Shown here piece by piece: positions 49,174 through 56,269 of a DNA stretch of 64,000 nucleotides. The notes beneath the pieces were generated by a model. That model had not been told where the DNA came from, ran no database searches, and saw nothing but the letters and a program-made list of their open reading frames with translations. The DNA lies in assembly GCA_965248235.1 (NCBI GenBank), contig CBDFIU010000004.1, positions 620,001 to 684,000 on the forward strand, read 5' to 3'. The translations under genes and the position numbers were made by a program. Source of the DNA: UBA6623 sp965248235 (GTDB lineage Bacteria; Acidobacteriota; Terriglobia; Bryobacterales; UBA6623). Numbering within the stretch: the first letter of the stretch is position 1; every line of letters begins with the position of its first letter.

Positions 49174-49605
49174 CTATGCCCTGACAGCAAAGCTCCCGTT
49201 CTTCCCGCGCCGCTTGTAGGCCCACTGGCCCGGCGGCTGCCCTAGCCGCCGCAAGACGCTCCGGCGCTGCTCCACCGGCCAGTGGTCGAGCAGCCCCATC
49301 AGTTCCAGAAAGTGTTCGCCGTCGAGATCGCCCTTGACCCGGTTGCACGCCTTGCAGCACACGGCCAGGTTGTCGAACGTCGTGATCCGCAAAAGCTTGA
49401 GCGGCGTCTTGTGGTCGAGCGACACGTCCGGCAATCCCAGATGTCTGTTGCATTTCACGCCGTAGGAGCAGCGCCAGCCGATTCCTTTCCTCCCGTAGCT
49501 CGACTCGATCAGCCAGCGCTCCAGCTCCTCGCGGGTGAACAGCGGGTGCGGATCGCGGCGGCGAAGGTTCGACCATAAGCGGCTCACCTGGAGCCTAGGT
49601 AGCAT
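49174..49605 (-). CDS. HNH endonuclease
   Basis: The 143-aa protein carries an HNH nuclease motif: LPDVSLDHKTPLKL (first His), ITTFDNLAVCCKACNRVKGD (Asn and Cys pair). HNH proteins in phage early regions can be homing nucleases or repair/packaging nucleases. ATG 49605 has GAGG 6 nt upstream inside the end of the overlapping 48-aa gene; the longer frame to 49938 is a shadow over its neighbours. Confidence 0.78.
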   Translation of the reverse strand: MLPRLQVSRLWSNLRRRDPHPLFTREELERWLIESSYGRKGIGWRCSYGVKCNRHLGLPDVSLDHKTPLKLLRITTFDNLAVCCKACNRVKGDLDGEHFLELMGLLDHWPVEQRRSVLRRLGQPPGQWAYKRRGKNGSFAVRA

Positions 49606-49741
49606 GTTCCGCCTCATCCTCAAAGTCCATCTGCGCCTGCTCGCCCTCCAGCACCAGCTTGCCGCTGAGATAGGTTTCTTCCGCTCCTTCGAGCGTGGTT
49701 TTCGAGGTCTGTTTGATAGAACAGTTAGGAATTTCCAGCAT
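49595..49741 (-). CDS. 48-aa phage protein of unknown function
   Basis: A short frame starts at ATG 49741 behind a strong site (AAAGGAGAAAGAC) and stops at 49595, overlapping the HNH start by 11 nt. It is acidic at the C-terminus (MDFEDEAEHAT). The strong ribosome-binding site and position between two operon genes support it. Confidence 0.6.
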   Translation of the reverse strand: MLEIPNCSIKQTSKTTLEGAEETYLSGKLVLEGEQAQMDFEDEAEHAT

Positions 49742-49756
49742 GTCTTTCTCCTTTCC

Positions 49757-50176
49757 TTAACCGACCAACTCCTCCAAGTGGGCACATAGCTCGGCGTCAT
49801 TGGTCCCCGGAATAATCCGCTCGCACACGAACTGAATGACCCGGCTGAAAAAGTCCTCCCAAGCCTCCTGCGGCATGTTGCCGAAGGCGATCGACTTAGG
49901 GCGGGCAACCGTCCGGCCCGATTTGGTGACAACCTCATCCGAATGGCCGACGGCCACCTTGATCACGTCGGAGAGGTCCTGCTTGGTCGCGTAGCGATCC
50001 TGGTGTTGCCAGCAGGCGTCGATCAGCGCCCAGTACAAGCGAATTTGTTTGGGGTTGCGAACTCGCTTGATCTCGCAGCGCACCTCCTGGCCGGGCTTGA
50101 TCTTCGAAAGCTCCTCGGCGACAAGGTGATCCGCCGCCTTCAGTCCCGAGATCGAGCGTGTCAGAAGGACTTGCAT
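49757..50176 (-). CDS. DUF1367-like phage protein
   Basis: The 139-aa protein resembles DUF1367 phage proteins: it opens MQVLLTRSISGLKAAD, followed by RVRNPKQIRLYWALI and a C-terminal QEAWEDFFSRVIQFV. Family members lie in recombination/replication modules near NinB-like genes; activity is unknown. Its start overlaps the DUF669 stop by 1 nt (TGATG). Confidence 0.62.
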   Translation of the reverse strand: MQVLLTRSISGLKAADHLVAEELSKIKPGQEVRCEIKRVRNPKQIRLYWALIDACWQHQDRYATKQDLSDVIKVAVGHSDEVVTKSGRTVARPKSIAFGNMPQEAWEDFFSRVIQFVCERIIPGTNDAELCAHLEELVG

Positions 50177-50622
50177 CAGAAGGGAAGACCGTCCCCGGTT
50201 GCCCCAGGACCGCTTGAGGGACCCTTGCCGTTTATGTGGCTGTAGCCTGTGAAGGTGACCTTGTTGGACTTCTTCTCGTTCCCGCCCTGGTCGAAATAGG
50301 TTTGAATGTCCACGGTGACGATCGCCTCCCGGCCCTCGAGCAGTTCCGGTTCGAGGTCCACCTCTCCGCTGACGTCTAAACCCAGCGCCTCGCACAGCAG
50401 CTTCACCCGCGGCAAGGCGGCCTCGCCGAAGCTGATGCGGTCGAAGATCATCCTGCCCTGGCAGTCGCCCTCCGAGACAACGAATTGCAGGTTCCACATC
50501 TCGTCTCCAGCTTTCGTCAGCCCGTTTGGGTCGATCTCCGCCAAGCGGCAGGGATAGGATCCCGGCGGCAGCGGGGAAAAGTCTTGCGTATCGCCCACGC
50601 GCGAAAAATCGGTATTGGGCAT
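50176..50622 (-). CDS. DUF669-family phage protein (single-strand DNA-binding-like)
   Basis: The 148-aa protein matches DUF669: LPPGSYPCRLAEIDP, GDEMWNLQFVVSEG, RMIFDRISFGEAALPRVKLL and a disordered tail ending DGLPF. An acidic or aromatic tail after an OB-like core is a feature of SSBs. DUF669 genes sit beside ERF/RecT annealing proteins in many phages. AAGGAGG precedes ATG 50622. Confidence 0.72.
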   Translation of the reverse strand: MPNTDFSRVGDTQDFSPLPPGSYPCRLAEIDPNGLTKAGDEMWNLQFVVSEGDCQGRMIFDRISFGEAALPRVKLLCEALGLDVSGEVDLEPELLEGREAIVTVDIQTYFDQGGNEKKSNKVTFTGYSHINGKGPSSGPGATGDGLPF

Positions 50623-51443
50623 CAGGAAGCCTCCTTGTTTTGGATGTCATTGGCTATATCGGTCAGGCGCTGGTGGATCTTCGGCGCTTCTGATTGACAC
50701 TGCGTCAGCGCCGGCGTGTTCTTCTTCATCCAGGCCGCCGCCTGCTTAGGAGTGGCCGCCTGTAGCGCCGCGGCCAGCGTCGAGCCCCAGGCGACCCAAT
50801 CGTGCTCGCCGTTGACCTCTCCCACCGGGATAGGGATGTAGGACGGCGGCAACGGCTTGCCGGCCTTCGGGTCCGTGGGCGGCTTGGCTTGAGCTTGCGG
50901 CGGCTTGCGCGCCCCGTTGTTGCCGTTGGACGCGCTCCGCTCAACCGTGTGCCCGTCGGCGGTGTTGGCGTCGTCGTCTTCGTCGGCGGCAATGCCCAGC
51001 AGTGCTGTCAGGGCGTAGCGGCGCATATAGGTCAGTGCCGAGCCAAACCCCTGGTTGCCCGCGTTCTCGACCAGCAGCGGCGTCCGGCTCTCGATCGACC
51101 CGCCGCTCTCGTGCAGCAGCCTGGTGATCAGGCGGTACTTGCCGCCCTCATCGCTCTCTAAGACTTGCGTGAACCACAACCCGTTTTCGGTCAGCGGCTT
51201 GCGGATCGCCTCGATGATGTGGTCGAGAGTGGCGTAGCGGAAGGTATAGGTGTAGCCGCTCTTGGTCTTGACCTTGACCTCGCGGTTGCGTGGAGGACTG
51301 CTTATGGCGCTTTGCGCCTTGGCGAGAGCCGCTATGAGAAGCGGCTCTCCTCTCCTCGGGCTAGGCGGACCGGCATCCCATACCAGGCCCGAGACTCCGC
51401 GTTCGCCTACCGGACCCCGCTCGCCCCTTTGTTCATCGTTCAT
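50622..51443 (-). CDS. erf: ERF-family single-strand annealing protein
   Basis: The 273-aa protein has the ERF core: FRYATLDHIIEAIRKPLTEN, GSALTYMRRYALTALLGIAADEDDDAN. ERF proteins anneal complementary single strands and pair with a 5'-3' exonuclease, here the YqaJ-type gene immediately upstream (4-nt overlap). The C-terminus (residues about 200-273) is a separate helical region. Together with DUF669 it makes a complete phage recombination module. Confidence 0.88.
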   Translation of the reverse strand: MNDEQRGERGPVGERGVSGLVWDAGPPSPRRGEPLLIAALAKAQSAISSPPRNREVKVKTKSGYTYTFRYATLDHIIEAIRKPLTENGLWFTQVLESDEGGKYRLITRLLHESGGSIESRTPLLVENAGNQGFGSALTYMRRYALTALLGIAADEDDDANTADGHTVERSASNGNNGARKPPQAQAKPPTDPKAGKPLPPSYIPIPVGEVNGEHDWVAWGSTLAAALQAATPKQAAAWMKKNTPALTQCQSEAPKIHQRLTDIANDIQNKEAS

Positions 51444-52243
51444 TCGATTGCTCCTATCCGCAGCGCACCGTTGCTGCTGCGCTTGACTTCCACTCCGTGC
51501 CCGTGGACGCGCCTGGCATCGGCGGGAACCAGTTCCTTGATCGCCTTCTCCGCCGAGCGGAAAGCCTTGGCGGCATGGCGGTTCTCAAGCCACACAGTGG
51601 CCGGACCCGTCCAATCCGGGTTGTCCGTCATGTCTACTTCCCTGATCGCAGGCTTCGGCGGCTCAACAGGTGGCAACACGACAGGCGGCGTCAGCGTTTC
51701 AACGCATTGCCACAGCAGAACGGCCCGGCGCAGCAGTTCAGCCAGATAGGCGAGGTCGAGCGGTACTTCCTCAAACCTCGGCGCCCGCGCTCCCTCGATG
51801 ACGGATAAGATGGCCAGCCGTGTTTCCGTCACGTACATCTGCCAGTGAAGCTGCGGCATGTAGCGGGCAACGACTGTTTCAAACGGCTCGAAGCCGCCGG
51901 CGTGCTTGGCCTCGACCACCGCAGGGCCGTCGGGGCGGGAGGCGTCGAAGCCGTCGAGGGTTGCTGCTGCCCAGGGACGCTCTTGCGATGTGACGACTTC
52001 GCCCCGGCGGCTGAGGGGGCGCCCTGTCCTGTGCTCGTACCAGTCGAGGTTCAACGTCTCGGTCGCCTCGCCCAGCCGTACCGCCCAGATGCCCGACAAG
52101 TCGGGTTGCTCATAAGAGGGGTCGCCCGTGAGTTCGCGCCACAGGTCGTAGAGATCCTTGTCGTCGCCGTCCATCAGGACCTTCACGCGGCTGGCGGTCA
52201 GCTTGCCCTCGCGGGCGCGGAGCTGCTCAGCGGTCAGGCTCAC
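51440..52243 (-). CDS. YqaJ-type viral recombinase (lambda exonuclease family)
   Basis: The 267-aa protein has the lambda-exonuclease/YqaJ PD-(D/E)xK layout: GKLTASRVKVLM, IWAVRLGEATETLNLDWYE, AATLDGFDA and VVEAKHAGG (E-x-K). It would resect double strands for ERF. GTG 52243 is chosen: GGAGG lies 8 nt upstream and the upstream in-frame extension overlaps the opposing gene at 52292. Confidence 0.82.
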   Translation of the reverse strand: MSLTAEQLRAREGKLTASRVKVLMDGDDKDLYDLWRELTGDPSYEQPDLSGIWAVRLGEATETLNLDWYEHRTGRPLSRRGEVVTSQERPWAAATLDGFDASRPDGPAVVEAKHAGGFEPFETVVARYMPQLHWQMYVTETRLAILSVIEGARAPRFEEVPLDLAYLAELLRRAVLLWQCVETLTPPVVLPPVEPPKPAIREVDMTDNPDWTGPATVWLENRHAAKAFRSAEKAIKELVPADARRVHGHGVEVKRSSNGALRIGAIE

Positions 52244-52291
52244 GCGGGAAACCTCCGGTGGTAGGATTTGCTTCTGCGCGGGGAGGACAGC

Positions 52292-52555
52292 ATGAACTCT
52301 AATGGCGACACTCCGGTTAACCTTTCTCTTGAGTTGGCAGTGGTGTACTTGACCGTCGTTGCACGCACCGTTCGACAGCTCGACAAAGCGCATTTTCCAG
52401 GTTCGACCGATCTCTTTCTGAAAGCTCTTGAGCGTTCGATGGAAGCCGAAATCCGGTTATCCCGGCCTGACGAAGTTGCTCAATCGCAGCTTTCTGAACT
52501 TCAGAAAGTCTCATTCCGGCTGGTGCGCATGATTCCTCCTGACGAGGACCTATAG
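52292..52555 (+). CDS. Small protein encoded against the early operon
   Basis: The 87-aa frame starts at ATG 52292 after GGGAGGAC and is read rightward, opposite to all genes from 43.6 to 54.3 kb. It is largely helical (LSLELAVVYLTVVARTVRQLD, LERSMEAEIRLS). The start lies 48 bp from the divergent exonuclease start. No family recognised; a lysogenic or regulatory gene is possible. Confidence 0.55.
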   Translation: MNSNGDTPVNLSLELAVVYLTVVARTVRQLDKAHFPGSTDLFLKALERSMEAEIRLSRPDEVAQSQLSELQKVSFRLVRMIPPDEDL

Positions 52556-52561
52556 GCGTCA

Positions 52562-52774
52562 TTACCCCTCCACTCCGGCCGTCATCGACCGATGCCCTCT
52601 CAGGCACATCACCCGCGACCAGCGTAAGCGGCGGGCTCCAAACAGACCGCCCCGGATCACGGCCACGACCACCGAAAGGAATCCGCAGATCGGACAGGGT
52701 ACGATTCTTCGGCGGCTGAAGCTCACGGTCTTGCCTCCTCGCAGAGCGAGGAAGCCCGTGACCGCCGCGCTCAT
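52562..52774 (-). CDS. Small phage protein with Cys/His zinc-ribbon-like pattern
   Basis: The 70-aa frame contains CPICGF and CLRGH with basic linkers. ATG 52774 overlaps the pentapeptide-gene stop by 4 nt. The function is unknown. Confidence 0.5.
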   Translation of the reverse strand: MSAAVTGFLALRGGKTVSFSRRRIVPCPICGFLSVVVAVIRGGLFGARRLRWSRVMCLRGHRSMTAGVEG

Positions 52775-53397
52775 GCCACCGCCTCCTTGCCGGGCTCTTC
52801 GCCGAGGTCCCAGCCGCGCCGCTTCGCCAGCGCCTCGAGATACTCCAGCGCGGCAACGCAGTCGGCCAGGTGGTCCGGCTCGCAATCCTTCCCCTTCCGC
52901 CAGTGCTCGCGGGCCTCGGCCAGGGAGGGAACATTGCGGCAACCCGCGTGCACCGACACGCCGTCGGAGTGGCGGACGAACACCATTTGATACCCGGAAC
53001 CGCTTGCCGCCGTGAGGATGCGGGAGCAGTGTTCGGCCAAGACGCCGCCGAGGTCCGCCCCGCGGAGGTCCGCCCCGCTGAGGTCCGCCCCGCGGAGGTC
53101 CGCCTCGCGGAGGTCCGCCCCGCCGAGGTCCGCCTCGCGGAGGTCCGCCCCGCCGAGGTACGCCCCGCCGAGGTCCGCCTCGCGGAGGTACGCCCCGCCG
53201 AGGTCCGCCCGAGCGAGGTCCGCCCCGCTGAGATACGCCCCGCGGAGGTCCGCCCCGCCGAGGTCCGCCTCGCGGAGGTACGCCCCGCTGAGGTCCGCCC
53301 GAGTCTTTATCGCCTCCTGAACGGCGCCAGCGATCGTATCGGCCGTGCTACTGAATAGAACGGCGCGTGTGTGGCGGTGTAGGATCTCTATCGGCAT
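52771..53397 (-). CDS. Phage pentapeptide-repeat protein
   Basis: The 208-aa protein has a short N-terminal strand region (MPIEILHRHTRAVLFSS), 17 consecutive A(D/Y)Lxx pentapeptides (residues about 36-120) and a C-terminal domain (GYQMVFVRHSDGVSVHAGCRN, AREHWRKGK) common to phage pentapeptide proteins. A continuous beta-helix of about four coils is expected; such helices can mimic DNA. GAAGGAG precedes ATG 53397. The role in the phage is unknown. Confidence 0.82.
   Translation of the reverse strand: MPIEILHRHTRAVLFSSTADTIAGAVQEAIKTRADLSGAYLREADLGGADLRGAYLSGADLARADLGGAYLREADLGGAYLGGADLREADLGGADLREADLRGADLSGADLRGADLGGVLAEHCSRILTAASGSGYQMVFVRHSDGVSVHAGCRNVPSLAEAREHWRKGKDCEPDHLADCVAALEYLEALAKRRGWDLGEEPGKEAVA
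53039..53305 (-). repeat. 15-bp tandem DNA repeat coding the pentapeptides
   Basis: Units such as CCGCGGAGGTCCGCC recur 17 times with very few synonymous changes. The low divergence at the DNA level suggests recent expansion or gene conversion, so copy number may vary between isolates. Confidence 0.75.
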
Positions 53398-53419
53398 TCG
53401 TTTTCTCCTTCTTTGCCTC

Positions 53420-53536
53420 TCACGCAATCCCCTCCTTCAAAACCAGTTCCCGCGCCTCCTGTGCCGCCTTCTCCGCCGCCCCTGGGCGGCGGCCGTTCCA
53501 GGTGATTGAGACGCTTCCTTTCCAAGCCTGAGTCAA
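53420..53536 (-). CDS. 38-aa protein sharing a C-terminal tail with the Cro-like gene
   Basis: A TTG at 53536 follows AGGAGG and overlaps the upstream stop codon (TTGA). The frame encodes TQAWKGSVSITWNGRRPG and ends AEKAAQEARELVLKEGIA. The Cro-like protein at 54097 ends AEKAAQEAKERVLNEGLA, so the last 18 residues of the two are nearly the same. Function unknown. Confidence 0.5.
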   Translation of the reverse strand: MTQAWKGSVSITWNGRRPGAAEKAAQEARELVLKEGIA

Positions 53537-53919
53537 GACGTTTGTTCCTCCTGACGGCGTGCCGCCCGATTCGATGCCGTGTTAAGGTTCACGATCGATC
53601 TGAAATCGTCCTGAAAGCAATGGAGAGCACGGCGGAGGTTCACCGCGTGCCGCAGAGCCTGGCCGAGTTCTGTTCGCGCGGTCAGGTCGTCCCATGACTT
53701 GATCAGCGCAGTCGCTACGCCATAGGGAATCTCGTCGTTCGAGGCATAGCGGCCACTCGCCAAGTCGTCGAGCACGGCCGCAGGCCCGCAACGCTCCGCG
53801 ACGCCGAGGCGCTTCAACTGACCGGCGAACCAGGCGAAATCTTGCAACTCAAGGCCTTCGTTGAAGTAGTTCAGCAGCCGCTCCATGTCGCTAAAGCTTC
53901 TGATCTCGTCCAGGTTCAT
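53533..53919 (-). CDS. Hypothetical phage early protein
   Basis: The 128-aa frame starts at ATG 53919 (GGGAGA upstream) and is helical and acidic at the start (NLDEIRSFSDMERLLNYFNEG). Residues 45-90 (AAVLDDLASGRYASNDE) resemble no family I know. It overlaps the preceding frame by 29 nt. Confidence 0.55.
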   Translation of the reverse strand: MNLDEIRSFSDMERLLNYFNEGLELQDFAWFAGQLKRLGVAERCGPAAVLDDLASGRYASNDEIPYGVATALIKSWDDLTARTELGQALRHAVNLRRALHCFQDDFRSIVNLNTASNRAARRQEEQTS

Positions 53920-54097
53920 GTGGTGTTCTCCCGGTGGTAGCATCGTGGTTTGCGGAGCGGCTGCCCGCAACAGCCGCCGGACGCTGACCAAGACGCGCTT
54001 CTTCAGGCTTGGGACGAGGCCAATTCTTTAAGCGAGGCCGGGACATGAGCTTCGCCAATTCCTCGCGGACGATCTTGCGGACTCGCTGCTCATCCAT
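53891..54097 (-). CDS. Small basic phage protein
   Basis: A 68-aa frame starts at ATG 54097, overlapping the Cro-like stop (TGATG); a GTG at 54100 is an alternative. It has a helical N-terminus (DEQRVRKIVREELAKLM) and a disordered basic tail. Function unknown. Confidence 0.45.
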   Translation of the reverse strand: MDEQRVRKIVREELAKLMSRPRLKNWPRPKPEEARLGQRPAAVAGSRSANHDATTGRTPHEPGRDQKL

Positions 54098-54336
54098 CAC
54101 GCCAACCCCTCGTTGAGCACCCTTTCCTTCGCTTCCTGAGCCGCCTTTTCCGCCCGCTCCAGCCGGTCGAGAACCGCGTTGACCTTTTCGAAGAAGCCGG
54201 GGGGCGGCGGGCGGTCTCCTCGGAAATACCGGGTCAGGAGCGACGGGTGTATCCCGAGGATTCGTGCAAACCGCTCCTGGGATAAGCCCAAGCTGGCCAT
54301 GCGAGCCTTGATCTCGTTCATGTGATTTTTACTCAC
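54097..54336 (-). CDS. Cro-like HTH regulator, first gene of the early operon
   Basis: The 79-aa protein has an XRE-type HTH (MASLGLSQERFARILGIHPSLLTRYFRG). It faces the S24 repressor and is the first gene behind the early promoter, as Cro is in lambdoid phages. Two starts are possible: GTG 54336, which lies at the predicted transcription start and would be leaderless, and ATG 54321. The C-terminal 18-residue tail is repeated in the 53420 protein. Confidence 0.78.
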   Translation of the reverse strand: MSKNHMNEIKARMASLGLSQERFARILGIHPSLLTRYFRGDRPPPPGFFEKVNAVLDRLERAEKAAQEAKERVLNEGLA

Positions 54337-54338
54337 GT
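54320..54338. promoter_or_regulatory. Repressor operator O1
   Basis: ATGTGATTTTTACTCACGT is an imperfect palindrome (6 of 8 arm positions pair) with the same spacing as O2 and the shared core GTGATTTT-n-A-n-TCAC. It overlaps the start of the Cro-like gene. Centre-to-centre distance to O2 is 29 bp. Confidence 0.7.
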
Positions 54339-54343
54339 AGGAA

Positions 54344-54372
54344 AGTGTATGTGATTTTCAATCACATGTCAA
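54344..54372 (-). promoter_or_regulatory. Leftward early promoter
   Basis: Read on the minus strand, TTGACA (54372-54367) and TACACT (54349-54344) are separated by exactly 17 bp. The spacer is the O2 palindrome, so repressor bound at O2 would sit between the two boxes. Transcription should start at about 54336-54338, at the GTG of the Cro-like gene. Confidence 0.72.
54349..54367. promoter_or_regulatory. Repressor operator O2
   Basis: ATGTGATTTTCAATCACAT is a palindrome with 8-bp perfect arms around TTC. It lies in the 64-bp gap between the divergent Cro-like and repressor genes and fills the spacer of the leftward promoter. Confidence 0.8.
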
Positions 54373-54400
54373 CCCTCCTGACGCTGGTAAATTTAGGGGG

Positions 54401-55117
54401 ATGTTTGGCGAGCGCTTAGCAGAATCTCGGAAGCGGGCCAATCTGTCCCAGTTCGAGTTTGCCGTCGAGATCGGCTGTGACAGAACACTGGTTACCCATG
54501 CTGAGGCCAATCGCATTGGCCTCTCAGCCGATAGGTGGGTCAAAGCAGCGGATGTCCTCGGCGTCTCCATCGACTACCTAGCGGGCCTCACCGAAGACCC
54601 CAAGCCCTCCGCCGAGCGAGAGGAAAGGCTGAATCAGCTAGAGGCGCAAGTCGATGAACTGAGCGCTAAAAGCCTCCCCTTCCCCGCCGCCGAACTCCTT
54701 CACCAGGAAGCCGATCCCGAGCTAGCCTGGGTCGGCAAGTACGGCGTTCTCGGCTCGGCGGGTCCAGGGGCGTTCGTGGACAGCGAGCACGTTGTCAAGC
54801 AGATCGGCTTCCGCCGCGACTGGCTGCGCAAGAAGGGACTCAACCCCGCCAAGTGCAGCGTGATTGACGTGAACGGCGATTCGATGGAGCCGACGCTACA
54901 CCACGGGGCCATGATCCTGATCGACCACCAGCGCGCCCGCCGCCTTAAGAACCGTATCTTCGCCGTGCGCTCCGACGACGGCCCGCTAATCAAGCGGCTC
55001 ATGCACGACAACCATCACTGGCTGCTGGTGAGCGACAACGAGGAGTACAAGCCGGTGAAGTGGCCGCGCGAGGCCGTGGTGATCGGGCAGGTGATGTGGA
55101 CGGGGAGGACGCTGTAA
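54401..55117 (+). CDS. Prophage repressor, XRE HTH plus S24/LexA-type peptidase
   Basis: The 238-aa protein has an N-terminal HTH (residues 5-60, RANLSQFEFAVEIGCDR), a coiled linker (RLNQLEAQVDELSAK) and a C-terminal S24 domain with catalytic Ser in VNGDSMEPTLHHG and Lys in GPLIKRLM. A Gly-Ser-Ala-Gly stretch near residue 125 is a likely self-cleavage region. It should bind O1/O2 to keep the lytic operon off and be inactivated through RecA after DNA damage. TTAGGGGG precedes the ATG. Its 3' end is repeated four more times downstream. Confidence 0.9.
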   Translation: MFGERLAESRKRANLSQFEFAVEIGCDRTLVTHAEANRIGLSADRWVKAADVLGVSIDYLAGLTEDPKPSAEREERLNQLEAQVDELSAKSLPFPAAELLHQEADPELAWVGKYGVLGSAGPGAFVDSEHVVKQIGFRRDWLRKKGLNPAKCSVIDVNGDSMEPTLHHGAMILIDHQRARRLKNRIFAVRSDDGPLIKRLMHDNHHWLLVSDNEEYKPVKWPREAVVIGQVMWTGRTL

Positions 55118-55166
55118 GGAACCTGGTCTGGGTCGCTGATTTTGAAGAACAGGGAGCGAATAAGAA

Positions 55167-55721
55167 ATGGGTAAACAAATCTACTACAGGTATCTGAACG
55201 ACGGGCAGGACCCCTTGAAAGAGGGTACGTGGTCCCTTCCGACAGACTCAGGCCCTGGAGATTGGATGCCCGACAGAGAAAAAGAATATTCCCTCTACGC
55301 CGGGACCGAGCAGCTTCTTTCCTGGCTGAACGGCAACGAAATCTACGAAGCCGAGTACCGGGGCAACATCCATAAGCCTGCCAATAGCACGTTTTGCCGA
55401 GTAAACAGTTGCCGCTTGATCAAAAAAACGGAGTGGGACGAGAACGCGGCGCGGTGGTTTGCGTGCCAGTGTGTGGAAAGAGTGTCGCCCGGGCAGAGTA
55501 TCACGCAAGCAGTGCTCAACAGGAAGGCAGACCTTGAGAAACTACTCCAGATCGTGCCAAACAAGGTTACTACTTTCATTCGAGGCGGTCCCAACGACAC
55601 CAAGATCGTTACATCCATCGCTGAATGCATCGCCGACAATGCTCCTGACAAGGATGCCGAACGCAAATGGCAGGCCGAACATCTCTGCGAGTACTTAGAG
55701 GGGAGAGGGATCGGACAATGA
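55167..55721 (+). CDS. Unknown 184-aa cargo protein
   Basis: The frame begins 49 bp after the repressor stop and codes for a soluble protein (YYRYLNDGQDPLKEGTW, WLNGNEIYEAEYRGN, WFACQCVERVSPG). I recognise no domain. It lies between the intact repressor and the first orphan repressor tail, so by position it is the most recently acquired cargo. Such genes are often superinfection-exclusion or defence genes; that is inference. Confidence 0.6.
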   Translation: MGKQIYYRYLNDGQDPLKEGTWSLPTDSGPGDWMPDREKEYSLYAGTEQLLSWLNGNEIYEAEYRGNIHKPANSTFCRVNSCRLIKKTEWDENAARWFACQCVERVSPGQSITQAVLNRKADLEKLLQIVPNKVTTFIRGGPNDTKIVTSIAECIADNAPDKDAERKWQAEHLCEYLEGRGIGQ

Positions 55722-55759
55722 GAGGAAAACCAAGCACTTGATTCCACAATATCATCGAA

Positions 55760-56008
55760 GTGAGCGGGGATTCGATGGAGCCAACACTGCCGGACGGCTG
55801 CGTCGTTCTGCTGGACCGCAACCGGAGGAGGCTGCGCAAGGGGAAGATCTTCGTCGTGCGCACCGAGGACGGGCTGGTGGTCAAGCGGGCCGGGAAGGAC
55901 CCGGCGGGCCGTTGGCAACTGGTGAGCGACCATCCTGCCTGGCCGCCCCAGCCGTGGGCTCGGGCCACGGTGATCGGCGAGGTCAAGTGGATGGCGAGGG
56001 AATTGTGA
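55760..56008 (+). pseudogene. Orphan S24 peptidase domain (repressor tail copy 2)
   Basis: An 82-aa frame from GTG 55760 encodes only the S24 core: SGDSMEPTLPDGCVVLLD with the Ser, GLVVKRAG with the Lys, and a C-terminus ending VIGEVKWMAREL. Similarity to the intact repressor continues a few codons upstream (CACAATATCATCGAA) and then hits a stop codon. It lacks HTH and cleavage site. It may be a remnant, or could still be translated as a stand-alone peptidase domain. Confidence 0.75.
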
Positions 56009-56020
56009 CCCTCGGACTCG

Positions 56021-56042
56021 TCGTTTGGTGGGCGCACACGGA
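56021..56042 (+). repeat. Post-repressor leader repeat, copy A
   Basis: TCGTTTGGTGGGCGCACACG plus GA occurs 13 bp after tail copy 2. It matches 58740-58761, which follows tail copy 4, at 21 of 22 positions. The repeat marks the start of a cargo segment in both places. Confidence 0.75.
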
Positions 56043-56269
56043 GAAGTTGGAAAGATTAGGGAGGTGAGATCATGCCTGAACCGCTTGACCCTATAAACAA
56101 AAAAGATTTAGATGATGTGATCACGATTATTACGGTACACACCGCCGATCAGGGACGTAAAGCTCTGAACGGCTTGTTAACGACTGCCATAGTATTGACC
56201 ATTGCTTTTCTTTTGGGTGGCGTTTGGGGGGTGTTGATAGTCTTTGTTGTTCTACGTATTATTCAATTT

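Noticed and set aside
53039..53310. Possible CRISPR array
   Set aside because: The short regular units have no spacers and code for pentapeptides in one open frame.
52870..53358. Plus-strand frame rich in AEVRP repeats
   Set aside because: Antisense shadow of the pentapeptide gene.
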